Source of the DNA: Bacteroidales bacterium
Lineage (GTDB): Bacteria > Bacteroidota > Bacteroidia > Bacteroidales > UBA932
Reading direction: 5' to 3'
Length of the DNA stretch: 64,000 nucleotides
NCBI GenBank assembly: GCA_015060385.1
Contig: SUYO01000002.1
Span: 62,001 to 126,000 of the forward strand
The position numbers and the translations under genes were made by a program. The notes beneath the pieces were generated by a model that did not search any database, had not been told where the DNA came from, and saw only the letters and a program-made list of their open reading frames with translations. The number at the start of each line of letters is the position of its first letter. The stretch's first letter is position 1. Below are positions 18,746-28,258 of the stretch, in pieces.

Positions 18746-20101
18746 TTATACGAGTCCCTGAGCCATCATCGCTTCTGCAACCTTGATGAAGCCTGCGATG
18801 TTTGCTCCCTTCACATAATTGACATATCCGTCTTCCTCGGTACCGTACTTGACGCATGCCTCGTGGATATCTGTCATGATCTGTCTGAGGTGTGAGTCTA
18901 CTTCTTCTCTTGTCCATTTGAGCCTCATCGAGTTCTGGGTCATCTCAAGACCTGATGTAGCCACACCGCCTGCATTGGATGCCTTTCCTGGAGAGTAGAG
19001 GAGCTTGGCGCTCTGGAACACCTCGATGGCCTCAGGAGTACATGGCATGTTTGCGCCTTCTGCAACGCATATGCAGCCGTTTGCAACCAGGGTCCTTGCC
19101 TCTTCTTCGTTGAGCTCGTTCTGTGTGGCGCATGGCATTGCTATGTCGCACTTCACGCTCCATGGACGTTCGCCTGGGAAGTACTGTGCTGTAGGATATT
19201 TCTCTGCATATTCCCTGATACGGCCTCTGTAGATGTTCTTCAGTTCCATGATGTAGGCAAGCTTGTCTGCATCTATTCCGTCAGGGTCATAAATCGAACC
19301 GTTCGAGTCAGACATCGTGACTACCTTTGCACCAAGCTGGATTGCCTTCTGTGCGGCAAACTGGGCAACATTTCCCGAACCGGAGATTGCCACTGTCTTG
19401 CCCTCATAGCTGTCGCCTCGAGTCGCAAGCATTGCTGAAGCGAAATAACAGGTACCGTAACCGGTCGCCTCAGGCCTCATCGGGCTTCCGCCCCATGTCT
19501 GACCCTTTCCTGTAAGCACTCCAGTGAATTCGTCACGAAGTCTCTTGTACTGTCCGAACATGTATCCGATCTCTCTGCCACCTACTCCGATGTCTCCTGC
19601 CGGTACGTCAGTGTCAGCTCCGATGTGCTTGTGGAGTTCGCTCATGAAGCTCTGGCAGAAACGCATCACCTCATTGTCAGACTTTCCCTTAGGGTCGAAA
19701 TCCGAACCTCCCTTTGCCGAACCCATAGGCAGGGTGGTGAGGCTGTTCTTGAAGGTCTGCTCGAAGGCAAGGAACTTCATGATGCTGAGGTTTACGCTCG
19801 GATGGAAACGGATTCCTCCCTTGTAAGGTCCTATCGAGCTGCTGCACTGGACGCGGAATCCTCTGTTTACACGTATTTCTCCTTCATCGTCAAGCCAAGG
19901 CACTCGGAAGATGATGATCCTCTCAGGTTCCACGATTCTCTCAAAAATCTTGAGGTCCATCAGATAAGGATGTTCGGTAATGTAAGGCGCAACGCTCTCA
20001 AGCACTTCCTTTACAGCCTGATGAAATTCCTTTTCTCCAGGGTTTCTGGCGATGAGATCAGCCATGAAACCATCAACATAATTCTGTGTAAACTGGTCCA
20101 T
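18746..20101 (-). CDS. gdhA: NADP-specific glutamate dehydrogenase
   Basis: VQCSSSIGPYKGGIRFHPSVNLSIMKFLAFEQTFKNSLTTLPMGSAKGGSDFDPKGKS; full length. Confidence 0.96.
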   Translation of the reverse strand: MDQFTQNYVDGFMADLIARNPGEKEFHQAVKEVLESVAPYITEHPYLMDLKIFERIVEPERIIIFRVPWLDDEGEIRVNRGFRVQCSSSIGPYKGGIRFHPSVNLSIMKFLAFEQTFKNSLTTLPMGSAKGGSDFDPKGKSDNEVMRFCQSFMSELHKHIGADTDVPAGDIGVGGREIGYMFGQYKRLRDEFTGVLTGKGQTWGGSPMRPEATGYGTCYFASAMLATRGDSYEGKTVAISGSGNVAQFAAQKAIQLGAKVVTMSDSNGSIYDPDGIDADKLAYIMELKNIYRGRIREYAEKYPTAQYFPGERPWSVKCDIAMPCATQNELNEEEARTLVANGCICVAEGANMPCTPEAIEVFQSAKLLYSPGKASNAGGVATSGLEMTQNSMRLKWTREEVDSHLRQIMTDIHEACVKYGTEEDGYVNYVKGANIAGFIKVAEAMMAQGLV

Positions 20102-20199
20102 AATCGTATCTATCTGTTAGGGGTTAATGAATAAGTACATCTTTGCAAAATTCGTCAAATTCTCGCGTAAATGCAAACGATAGACCGATTTTTTGCAAC

Positions 20200-22839
20200 T
20201 TAGAACTGGATTGACAGACCGAACAGTATTTTCTTTGAAATCGGATATGATCCGTAGTCCACTCCCATAAGCTGACCCTTGCCATCATATGAGGTCATGC
20301 CAGGATCTTCCTTGTATCCGAGGTCACTCAGCCTGCTTCCGGTAGTAGCCGTCTCAGGGTCGCCACCCGGATAGCTGCTGAACGTGATCCAGTCATCCAG
20401 AGATATGTATAACCTTGCCTTCTGTATGAAGATTCTCCTTGTTATCTTGTCGGGTATGGTGTATCCTAACTGCATTTGCTTGATTCTGAACCAGCTGCCG
20501 TCAAATACAAATGCGTCGGATCCAAACTCCAGTCCTGTTCCGGTCCAATTCTTCTTGTTGGCTAAGTCACGGATCACATTGGTGAACGTTCTCGTCCTGC
20601 CATATACGCAGTTTGCTATCTCGTTTCCGGAAACGCCGCTTCCATATGTCGTGAAGTCAAAGCCCTTGTATGAAAGGTTCAGGGTAATTCCATAATATAG
20701 TGAAGGAATGCCTTTGCCTATGAATCCTTTTTCAATCTGTCCTGTGTAGATGTCCTGAATGTCGACCGGACCCTTGTAGCCATAGAAATACCACATCGGT
20801 TTTCCCGGCTCATAAGCCGTACTCACCTCATTGTACCTGTTCAAGTCTGTGGTGATGCGCTCGACGGTATCGGAATCAGTGAATTCAATGACCTCATTCT
20901 TCAGCGTTGACAGGTTGCCTGATATCCGGTATGTAAAATCTCCGTATCTCTCGCTCCATGTAATGTCAAGGTCAAGTCCTTTGTTCATGACTGAACTGTA
21001 ATTTGACGGCAGTATCTTTATTACTGCAGGCAGACCCGAAGTCTTTCTTGTATACCACTCTGCATCCATCTTCAATCTTCCGTCAGCGAGCCGCATGCCT
21101 GCTCCAAAAGCAAACTGTCCGGAGATCTGGTACAGCCCCGATGCAAATCCGTTGTGAAATGCTTCCAGATCGTTTGTACTTCCTCCCTTTCCCCATGAAA
21201 CATGAAGCGACAGGTCTGAAATGATCTTCTGAGATATGCTGTTTCTGAAGAACCTCTCATTGGAGATGTTCCATCCTGCTGAGACTGCAGGGAATGACTG
21301 CATAGGGTTCTCACTTCCTATGAAGGAATTGTTCCTGTATCTGTCTGCCCTGATACCTGCATGAATCATATAGCGTCTGTCATAGCTGTATCCGACCCCG
21401 GCGAATACACCCATGTCAGAGTATTCCGTGCTTATATCGTCCCCGAGGTCGCTGAAAGTGAGGTCGTCATGGCCTACCGGACCGGTCATCGAATATACGG
21501 AATCATCTCTGAGCATCTGCTGTATCTTGTTGAAGCTCAATCCAGCTGATATATCAAGCTCGTGTCGGCCCTTTTCCAGACCATATGCTGCAATGGCATC
21601 GATCTGATATCCTTTGTTCCTTCTCTCGGAAGCGGAATACAGGTATTGGTTCGAGTTCAGGGCTGATGTGTAGTAATATGGGCTCGCCTGAGTGTTCCTG
21701 TCCTGTCTCTCGTTTATATATCCTGCCCGGGCTGTGAATGAAAATCCCTTCAGAGGACTTATTACTGCATAGATAACGCCGTGAATGTCGTCCTGTCTGG
21801 CGTTCATTTTTGTTATGTCCCTGAAAAGCAGCGGATTGACATTGGAATTGTCAAAAGCAGACGGAGAATAATATCTGTCGTTATCGGAATCCTTCGGAAT
21901 ATACATTCCTGCTGCCTGGGCAAGAATCCTGTCCGGCATGAATTCGCCGTCGTCTGACAGGTATGGCCTGGTCAGAGGATCCATAGTCAGTACGGAACTG
22001 AATAAAGTGAACATTTTCTTCTGCTGGGCAAGGAAGGTGATGTCCTGATCGGTATATGATGCGTTGATGCCGAGCTCCAGCCATTCAGTGACATTGTATC
22101 TGCCGTTCAGTCGGGCGGATATACGCTGATGAGTATCAGAATTTCCGACAACCATCCCGTCATTGTCGAGATAGTTTACTGCAGCATAGAAGCTTCCCTT
22201 GTCGTTACCTCCCTGTAGGGAAACACCGTGCTGGTGGGCAAAGCCGTTCCTGTATACAACATCCTGCCAGTCAGTGTCTGTACCGTCATGACCGTATTGC
22301 TCTATCAGCTGACCTATGCCCTGTCCGGATATTTCCTTCATATGGGAGATCCACTCCTTTGCATCGAGAAGATCGGCCTTCTTTCCTTGTGAGGAGCTTA
22401 TGATCTTCAGGTCATAAGATACCTTGAATTTTCCGGATCCCTTCCTGGTCGTGATCCGGATCACACCGTTTCCTCCATGGATGCCATACAGGGCGGTTGC
22501 CGCACCGTCTTTAAGTACTTCAACGGTTTCTATCATTGACGGGTCGAGATGCTGGATGTTTTCCACTTTGAGTCCGTCAACTATGTAGAGAGGATTCCCG
22601 TTGCCGCTGCTTGTGGTAAAGCCACGTATATTCAGCTTTGCCCTTTCACCAGGGGCACCGGACTGGTTCAATACCAGCAGGCCGGAGAACTTACCCTGAA
22701 GGGCTGCTCCGGCATCTGTTACAGATCTGTTGATGAGATCGTTCTCTTCGATTGAAGAGGCTTTGATGTCTGGGGCGTATGACAAGGACATATATGTCAT
22801 TGCAACCGCCAATGTCAAAATAATGTTCTTGTGCTTCAT
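20200..22839 (-). CDS. SusC/RagA-like TonB-dependent outer membrane protein (short, no N-terminal CarboxypepD-like extension)
   Basis: Plug domain ALQGKFSGLLVLNQSGAPGERAKLNIRGFTTSSGNGNPLYIVDGLKVENIQHLDPSMIETVEVLKDGAATALYG. Confidence 0.85.
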   Translation of the reverse strand: MKHKNIILTLAVAMTYMSLSYAPDIKASSIEENDLINRSVTDAGAALQGKFSGLLVLNQSGAPGERAKLNIRGFTTSSGNGNPLYIVDGLKVENIQHLDPSMIETVEVLKDGAATALYGIHGGNGVIRITTRKGSGKFKVSYDLKIISSSQGKKADLLDAKEWISHMKEISGQGIGQLIEQYGHDGTDTDWQDVVYRNGFAHQHGVSLQGGNDKGSFYAAVNYLDNDGMVVGNSDTHQRISARLNGRYNVTEWLELGINASYTDQDITFLAQQKKMFTLFSSVLTMDPLTRPYLSDDGEFMPDRILAQAAGMYIPKDSDNDRYYSPSAFDNSNVNPLLFRDITKMNARQDDIHGVIYAVISPLKGFSFTARAGYINERQDRNTQASPYYYTSALNSNQYLYSASERRNKGYQIDAIAAYGLEKGRHELDISAGLSFNKIQQMLRDDSVYSMTGPVGHDDLTFSDLGDDISTEYSDMGVFAGVGYSYDRRYMIHAGIRADRYRNNSFIGSENPMQSFPAVSAGWNISNERFFRNSISQKIISDLSLHVSWGKGGSTNDLEAFHNGFASGLYQISGQFAFGAGMRLADGRLKMDAEWYTRKTSGLPAVIKILPSNYSSVMNKGLDLDITWSERYGDFTYRISGNLSTLKNEVIEFTDSDTVERITTDLNRYNEVSTAYEPGKPMWYFYGYKGPVDIQDIYTGQIEKGFIGKGIPSLYYGITLNLSYKGFDFTTYGSGVSGNEIANCVYGRTRTFTNVIRDLANKKNWTGTGLEFGSDAFVFDGSWFRIKQMQLGYTIPDKITRRIFIQKARLYISLDDWITFSSYPGGDPETATTGSRLSDLGYKEDPGMTSYDGKGQLMGVDYGSYPISKKILFGLSIQF

Positions 22840-22873
22840 AACACTTAGTAAGTTAGAGTTATGAAGCACAAGA
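22827..22873 (-). promoter_or_regulatory. Start-codon-sequestering hairpin of the SusC-like gene
   Basis: TCTTGTGCTTCATAAC (22827-22842) and GTTATGAAGCACAAGA (22858-22873) are perfect reverse complements; ATG of the CDS is inside the stem. Confidence 0.6.
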
Positions 22874-22907
22874 TAACAATTAATCTTTAATCATGCAAAT
22901 CCGGACC

Positions 22908-24338
22908 TTAGAAGAGGAAGCCGGTGTTGATGTAGAAGGCTCCATTGCCGTCCTGCTTGTTGAAGCAGCGTGCGTATTCGAACGCCACGATGAAGTTCTG
23001 GTTCATTATGAAACGGAGACCGGCACCTGCTGTGGCGTGGAGTCCGTCCTTGCGTGATGTGTCGATGTACCTCTTGTAGAGATCCTGCTTCACGCCTGTC
23101 TTGTTTGTAAGATCATATCCCTTGAATACATGGGCTCCGTCAGTGAATGCACTGAGCGCGAATGCTATGTTCTGGTTGAAAAGCTGGAAATCCACGAACC
23201 TGTAGCGGAGTTCGATGTTGTAGAATCCTGTATGAAGACCCTGAACTCTGTCAAGCATCAGACCTCTGACGGTACGGTATCCGCCGATGGCGTCAAAATC
23301 ACGCTTATCTCCCATGTTGGAATAATAAGGCATCATGTACCAAGGAGCGCTTTTGCCGAGGAATCCCTGATAAGCGAGACGGTAGGCCAGAACAAGTTTT
23401 TCTGTGCCGAGAGGTACATATTGTCTCCATGTTGCCGAGATCTTGTATGCCTCCTGGCTTGATCCGAGCCATTTAGGTCCTAAGATGGCGTGAGCCTCTG
23501 CCCATATACCCCTTGTAGGGTTGTTTTCAACGTTTCTGGAGTCATAAAGGAGACCGGCCTTGATAGCTGAAAAGAACTGGTTAGGCTTTTCGTCCGGGTT
23601 GATGATGCCCCAGTCTTTATAAAGACCGTACAATGAACCGTCCTCTACCGTATAGCCTTTCGGAGTGAAGCTCTGGTTGTTCACCCAATAGAATGAATAA
23701 CCTGCTTCCCATTTGAAGTGCTCGGTGATGTCTCCTATGAAGTCAGCCTTGCCGACGAATGACTGCCTGCTGTATCTGTAGAAGCCTTTAGGGAACTTGC
23801 CCTTGTCAATGAACTTGTTTTCCAGCTTCTGGCCTTTGGCGGTGTCGTCATATCTGATGAAGTCCGGATTATCTTTCAGGAAATTATCATCAGCGAATAC
23901 ATAATTGCTCTGATAACCGTTGAATCCATAGAAATCCAGGGCGGCCTCGTTAGCATATTTGGTGCATACGGACAGACGGACATTATCGAATATCTGTTTG
24001 TTGTCATAGTTGAGATAAAGATTCCATGTGCCGCCTGTATATGCTGAAGCCTCGATATACCAGGTTGAGTTGGGGTTAGGGTAGTTCCTGCCGTCTCCGA
24101 AATTGTAGATGTTAAGGAGAGCTCCATACTGGAATCCGCGGTCAGCGTCGAATGCCACTACAGGAAGGGGACCGAAGTTAAGACCGGTCTTGATGATTTC
24201 TCCCTGTTCGTTATATTTTACTTCCTTCTTGGCTTTCTTTGTCTCCTTTTCTGCAGAAACGCTCTCGAGAGTTTCTGCGAAGGATGTGATGCAGAGCATC
24301 ATGGCTGCCAAAGCAGTGGTCAATGTTCTTTTCATCAT
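22908..24338 (-). CDS. BamA/TamA (Omp85)-family outer membrane protein
   Basis: Signal peptide, beta-rich repeats, GGYRTVRGLMLDRVQG and C-terminal aromatic FYINTGFLF. Confidence 0.75.
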   Translation of the reverse strand: MMKRTLTTALAAMMLCITSFAETLESVSAEKETKKAKKEVKYNEQGEIIKTGLNFGPLPVVAFDADRGFQYGALLNIYNFGDGRNYPNPNSTWYIEASAYTGGTWNLYLNYDNKQIFDNVRLSVCTKYANEAALDFYGFNGYQSNYVFADDNFLKDNPDFIRYDDTAKGQKLENKFIDKGKFPKGFYRYSRQSFVGKADFIGDITEHFKWEAGYSFYWVNNQSFTPKGYTVEDGSLYGLYKDWGIINPDEKPNQFFSAIKAGLLYDSRNVENNPTRGIWAEAHAILGPKWLGSSQEAYKISATWRQYVPLGTEKLVLAYRLAYQGFLGKSAPWYMMPYYSNMGDKRDFDAIGGYRTVRGLMLDRVQGLHTGFYNIELRYRFVDFQLFNQNIAFALSAFTDGAHVFKGYDLTNKTGVKQDLYKRYIDTSRKDGLHATAGAGLRFIMNQNFIVAFEYARCFNKQDGNGAFYINTGFLF

Positions 24339-24359
24339 ATGTTATTTAAAGTTAAGGTT

Positions 24360-25679
24360 TTACAATGAACGGTAGTCCTTGAGTATCGAAGCGAATCTCT
24401 TTCTGAGTTTTCTGCATCTTGTGATCCTGATGTCTGAAACGAACCGTCTCATTCCTTCAAGATAGTCATGGAAGATGCTGTAGGAAGGGACGAAGAGCAG
24501 CAGAGTACCCAAAGCTACGTACCAAGGTGTCAGACAGAACATGAGAGCTGCCAGGATAAGGAACCATATGATTCCGAGTCCGAGCTTCACACCGAAGCTT
24601 GCCGTGTTTCTGAAAGCCCTGTCCTTTATCTTGCTTCTGAGGAATGTCTCCAATGTCCACATAGGAAGGCTCACGAGCGCGCTGAATACGAAATAAGGAA
24701 GACCGAGGAGGGCTGCCAGGCTCTTTCCTGCAATTACAGGAATATCCTTATGCTTCCTGAACGAATAGATTGAGATACCGTCCTTCCTTCTGTACTTGTC
24801 GAATTCTGCGACATCCTTCAGGATCTTCTCCATCTCTTCGGGATGTTCCTCACAGGCCTTCCCGATGCCGGAAATCAGTTCGCGGTTATTCTTCATGCTT
24901 TCGGAGAGGCAGGTGCCGAAGTTTCCGTAAGGCTTTTCAGCAGAATCGATGGAAAGCATCTTTGTAAGGACCCATTTCTCCTTAAGGTGTTCTCCGTCAG
25001 GAATATATGTAAAGAGTTCGGAAATCCTTGAAGCCAGTTCGCGACGCATAGGCTCCATCATCTGAGCTTCGTTCTCCACATCAAGCGTCTTGATGAATTC
25101 CGTAACATTGATAGGCTTACCGAAAGTGACGAGTGAAGTGCTTCTGTATCTGAAGAAGTCTCCGTACTCTATTCCTGCCGGTACTATATAAACAGGTTTC
25201 CTGTCGCCGAACCTGGCATTCGCTGCCAGAGCCGCACGGAAGATGCCCTTTCCAAGAGGCAGGAGAGATTTCTCCGGTCTGTGGCGACCTTCCGGGAAGA
25301 TGCAGAACCTTACGTCGTTCTCAAGAGTGTTGACGATGATTTCCTGAGTCTCGGTGTTCTTGAGCACATTTCGCAGACCGTCTCTCTGACGCACCATCGG
25401 AAGGATACGCAGGAAGTACATGATGTTTGCGATGAACTTGTTGTTGAACATGTCCGCTCTTGCTCCGAATACCGTTGAACATCTGCCTGAGCGGAGGATG
25501 ACGAGAGCATCCATCAGAGTGTTGCAGTGGTTCGGCGCAATGATGTAAGGACCGTCAGTCGGAAGATTTTCAGTTCCTCTGACTTCGACTTTCCTGAAAC
25601 TGTGCTTCGTGCTCCAGTCTACGATAGGCCTCAGAAGGTCATATCCCAGGTTCTTTTCGTATATGTTGGCTTTTCCCAT
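24360..25679 (-). CDS. 1-acyl-sn-glycerol-3-phosphate acyltransferase family protein
   Basis: PNHCNTLMDAL, FPEGRHRPEKSLLPLGKGIFR acyltransferase motifs. Confidence 0.88.
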   Translation of the reverse strand: MGKANIYEKNLGYDLLRPIVDWSTKHSFRKVEVRGTENLPTDGPYIIAPNHCNTLMDALVILRSGRCSTVFGARADMFNNKFIANIMYFLRILPMVRQRDGLRNVLKNTETQEIIVNTLENDVRFCIFPEGRHRPEKSLLPLGKGIFRAALAANARFGDRKPVYIVPAGIEYGDFFRYRSTSLVTFGKPINVTEFIKTLDVENEAQMMEPMRRELASRISELFTYIPDGEHLKEKWVLTKMLSIDSAEKPYGNFGTCLSESMKNNRELISGIGKACEEHPEEMEKILKDVAEFDKYRRKDGISIYSFRKHKDIPVIAGKSLAALLGLPYFVFSALVSLPMWTLETFLRSKIKDRAFRNTASFGVKLGLGIIWFLILAALMFCLTPWYVALGTLLLFVPSYSIFHDYLEGMRRFVSDIRITRCRKLRKRFASILKDYRSL

Positions 25680-25685
25680 TTCTTA

Positions 25686-26657
25686 TCAGTCCTCATTTAC
25701 TTCTTTTCTTCCTCTTATGCGCCATGTGAAGGCAAGAGTCAGACCGGAAATGATGTGCCATACGCCCCACCATGCGGTAATCACCAGCATACCTCCGTTG
25801 TTTGCCCATGCACCGGTGTCAGGGAAGATGTTAGGGTTCAGAAGAAGTATGAGGCCGAGACCGGAATTCTGGATGCCTGTCTCGATGGTGAGTGTCCTGC
25901 GGTCCTTGTACGGAAGCTTGAGCAGCGTACTTGTACCGAATCCGATGCCGAGGGCAAGGAGATTGTGCAGAAGCACGATAAGGAAGATGTATTTGATACA
26001 TGCCATGAACACATCCAGATTGCCTGTGAAGATGATTACCACCATGGCGATGAAGACTGCGATGGAAAGATACTGGAGAGGTTTCTTCAATACGTTCGCA
26101 ACCTTAGGGAGATACTGTCCGCAGAGGATACCGAGAACGAGAGGAATACCCATGATGATGAAGATGCTCTGGAAGATCTCTCCGAGAGGGATCTGAAGTT
26201 CAGGAAGAGCTCCGATTCCATGGTTGCCTGCGAAGTTCAGGTACATCTTTCCCCAGAAAGCGAAGTTAAGCGGGGTGGTTATCACGCAGGCTGCCGTGTT
26301 GAAGGCTGTCAGCGAGACTGAAAGCTCCGAGTTTCCTCTTGAGAGGGATGTAATGAAGTTCGAGATGTTTCCTCCGGGGCATGATGCGACCAGAATCATG
26401 CCTAATGCGATCATAGGCGAAATCCAGTGTCCGAATATCATTGTCAGCAGCAATGTAAGCGCAGGGAGAAGTACCAGCTGGCACACAATACCTGTAATTA
26501 TGGACTTTGGATTCTTTACGATGTCTACGAAGGTTGCCGGCTTGATGCCAAGCGCTACGCCGAACATTACAAATGCGAGAACGATGTTAAGAAGGGTAGA
26601 ACCTCCGTTCATGGTGACGTTCAGCGCGTCCAGATTGCGAATGACTTCCTCACTCAT
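25686..26657 (-). CDS. Bile acid:sodium symporter (BASS) family transporter
   Basis: FVMFGVALGIKPATFVDIVKNPKSIITGIVCQLVLLPALTLLL...SCPGGNISNFITSLSRGNSELSVSLTAFNT. Confidence 0.9.
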   Translation of the reverse strand: MSEEVIRNLDALNVTMNGGSTLLNIVLAFVMFGVALGIKPATFVDIVKNPKSIITGIVCQLVLLPALTLLLTMIFGHWISPMIALGMILVASCPGGNISNFITSLSRGNSELSVSLTAFNTAACVITTPLNFAFWGKMYLNFAGNHGIGALPELQIPLGEIFQSIFIIMGIPLVLGILCGQYLPKVANVLKKPLQYLSIAVFIAMVVIIFTGNLDVFMACIKYIFLIVLLHNLLALGIGFGTSTLLKLPYKDRRTLTIETGIQNSGLGLILLLNPNIFPDTGAWANNGGMLVITAWWGVWHIISGLTLAFTWRIRGRKEVNED

Positions 26658-26751
26658 TTTGATAGGTTTTTAAAGGTTTTAGTAAACAAAGGTATTAATT
26701 TTTGTCGTAATGGCAAAATTTGTTATTTTTGTGAAAAGACTTGAAACCGCT

Positions 26752-27480
26752 ATGAACAATCTGGCATTTCCACTTAACCTGATCCTGCTCGTCCTTTGGG
26801 CAGTTTCTGTCGTCATGATCTGGCGCAACTCAAGGGAATCGCGGTTTGTGAGGTTCATGCTTTCTCCGCTTGCCACATACCTGTCCATAGGACTTTTTCT
26901 GATCATTGTACTTGTAGTCGGCATGACAGGCAGAAGGGAACTTGCCGGCAGCTGGCCTTTTGCAGTCTTCATCCTCTTCTTCCAGACGGTGCTCGCCTTT
27001 GTGATCCTGCGAGGATGGAGACGCGGCAACGGCATCAGGTGGCGTTTCTTCCTGCTGCACACGGGTCTGATGCTTACTGTCGGATCAATGTTCTGGGGTG
27101 CTCCAGACAACCTTACGCTCAGGACCCAGGCTTTCAAGGATGTTCCTGTAAGTGAGGCATATGCGCCTGACGGCAGGACGGAATGGCTTGATGTACCTGT
27201 CACTCTTGCTGACTTCACTGTTTCATACGGAGATGACGGTCAGCCTTCAGATTACAGGGCTTTCATCAGGGTAGGAGATGAAGATGTGGTGCTGAGAGTG
27301 AATCATCCTTATCAGATACGTTTCGGAGAGGATCTTTATCTGTCAGGCTATGATACCGTATCGCAGGAATACTGCATACTTCAGATAGTACGTGAACCGT
27401 GGAGATATGTCACCCTTGCCGGAATCATCATGATTCTTGCAGGTGCTCTCCTGCTTTTCATTGGAGGACCGAAGTCATGA
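26752..27480 (+). CDS. ResB-like cytochrome c biogenesis protein
   Basis: TM protein directly upstream of the ccsA-like gene, ResB-like; start placed after the TATTTTTG-like -7 box. Confidence 0.65.
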   Translation: MNNLAFPLNLILLVLWAVSVVMIWRNSRESRFVRFMLSPLATYLSIGLFLIIVLVVGMTGRRELAGSWPFAVFILFFQTVLAFVILRGWRRGNGIRWRFFLLHTGLMLTVGSMFWGAPDNLTLRTQAFKDVPVSEAYAPDGRTEWLDVPVTLADFTVSYGDDGQPSDYRAFIRVGDEDVVLRVNHPYQIRFGEDLYLSGYDTVSQEYCILQIVREPWRYVTLAGIIMILAGALLLFIGGPKS

Positions 27481-28247
27481 CATGGGATCTTTTCATATGG
27501 TTCGGGATATCTGCAATCCTGTTGTCGGCGGCAGGAGCAATCTTCGCACTGTCCGGCAGACGTAAATATGCATTGTCATATAGCACAGGCTCCATTCTTG
27601 TTCTGGCTTCGTTCATCGTCCTGTTATGGATCGGTCTGGAGCGTCCCCCGCTGAGGACAATGGGTGAGACCAGACTCTGGTATTCGTTCTTCGCCCTTGT
27701 TTCCGGACTCTTCACCTATCTCAGATGGCGCTATAAATGGATACTGTCATTCTCGACGGTGCTCGCAACGGTATTCATAATAATCAACATACTTAAGCCC
27801 GAGATACATGATCAGTCGCTCATGCCTGCCCTGCAGAGCCCTTGGTTCATACCGCATGTGACCGTGTACATGTTCTCGTATTCGCTTCTGGGCTGTGCCT
27901 TCCTCATTGCTGTCTTCGGACTTTTCAGCAAGGGGAAGGACATGCTCGACGCTGCTGACACCCTTGTATATATAGGTACGGCCTTCCTTACTTTCGGAAT
28001 GCTTTCCGGAGCAATCTGGGCGAAGGAAGCATGGGGACATTACTGGAGCTGGGACCCGAAGGAGACCTGGGCTCTGGTGACATGGCTCTGCTATGTACTT
28101 TACATCCATCTGAGGCTGATTGGCAAGACCTCGAGGAAACTCCTGTACCTGCTGCTGATATTCTCCTTCCTCTGCCTGCAGATGTGCTGGTGGGGAGTGA
28201 ACTATCTGCCGACGGCGCAGGACAGCATACACGTATATAACTCATAA
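27477..28247 (+). CDS. ccsA: Cytochrome c biogenesis protein CcsA/CcmC-like
   Basis: WAKEAWGHYWSWDPKETWALVTWLCYVLYIHLR (WWD-like haem handling domain). Confidence 0.92.
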   Translation: MTWDLFIWFGISAILLSAAGAIFALSGRRKYALSYSTGSILVLASFIVLLWIGLERPPLRTMGETRLWYSFFALVSGLFTYLRWRYKWILSFSTVLATVFIIINILKPEIHDQSLMPALQSPWFIPHVTVYMFSYSLLGCAFLIAVFGLFSKGKDMLDAADTLVYIGTAFLTFGMLSGAIWAKEAWGHYWSWDPKETWALVTWLCYVLYIHLRLIGKTSRKLLYLLLIFSFLCLQMCWWGVNYLPTAQDSIHVYNS

Positions 28248-28258
28248 ATAATGATCAT

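Noticed and set aside
22827-22873. Invertible promoter (phase-variable switch) between the inverted repeats
   Set aside because: Only 15 bp between arms, no promoter within, and no adjacent invertase gene; a start-codon hairpin is simpler.
24240-24290. GCAGAAAC...CTCTCGAGAG...TTTCTGC palindrome
   Set aside because: Lies within the coding sequence of the Omp85-like gene signal peptide region; probably coincidental codon usage.
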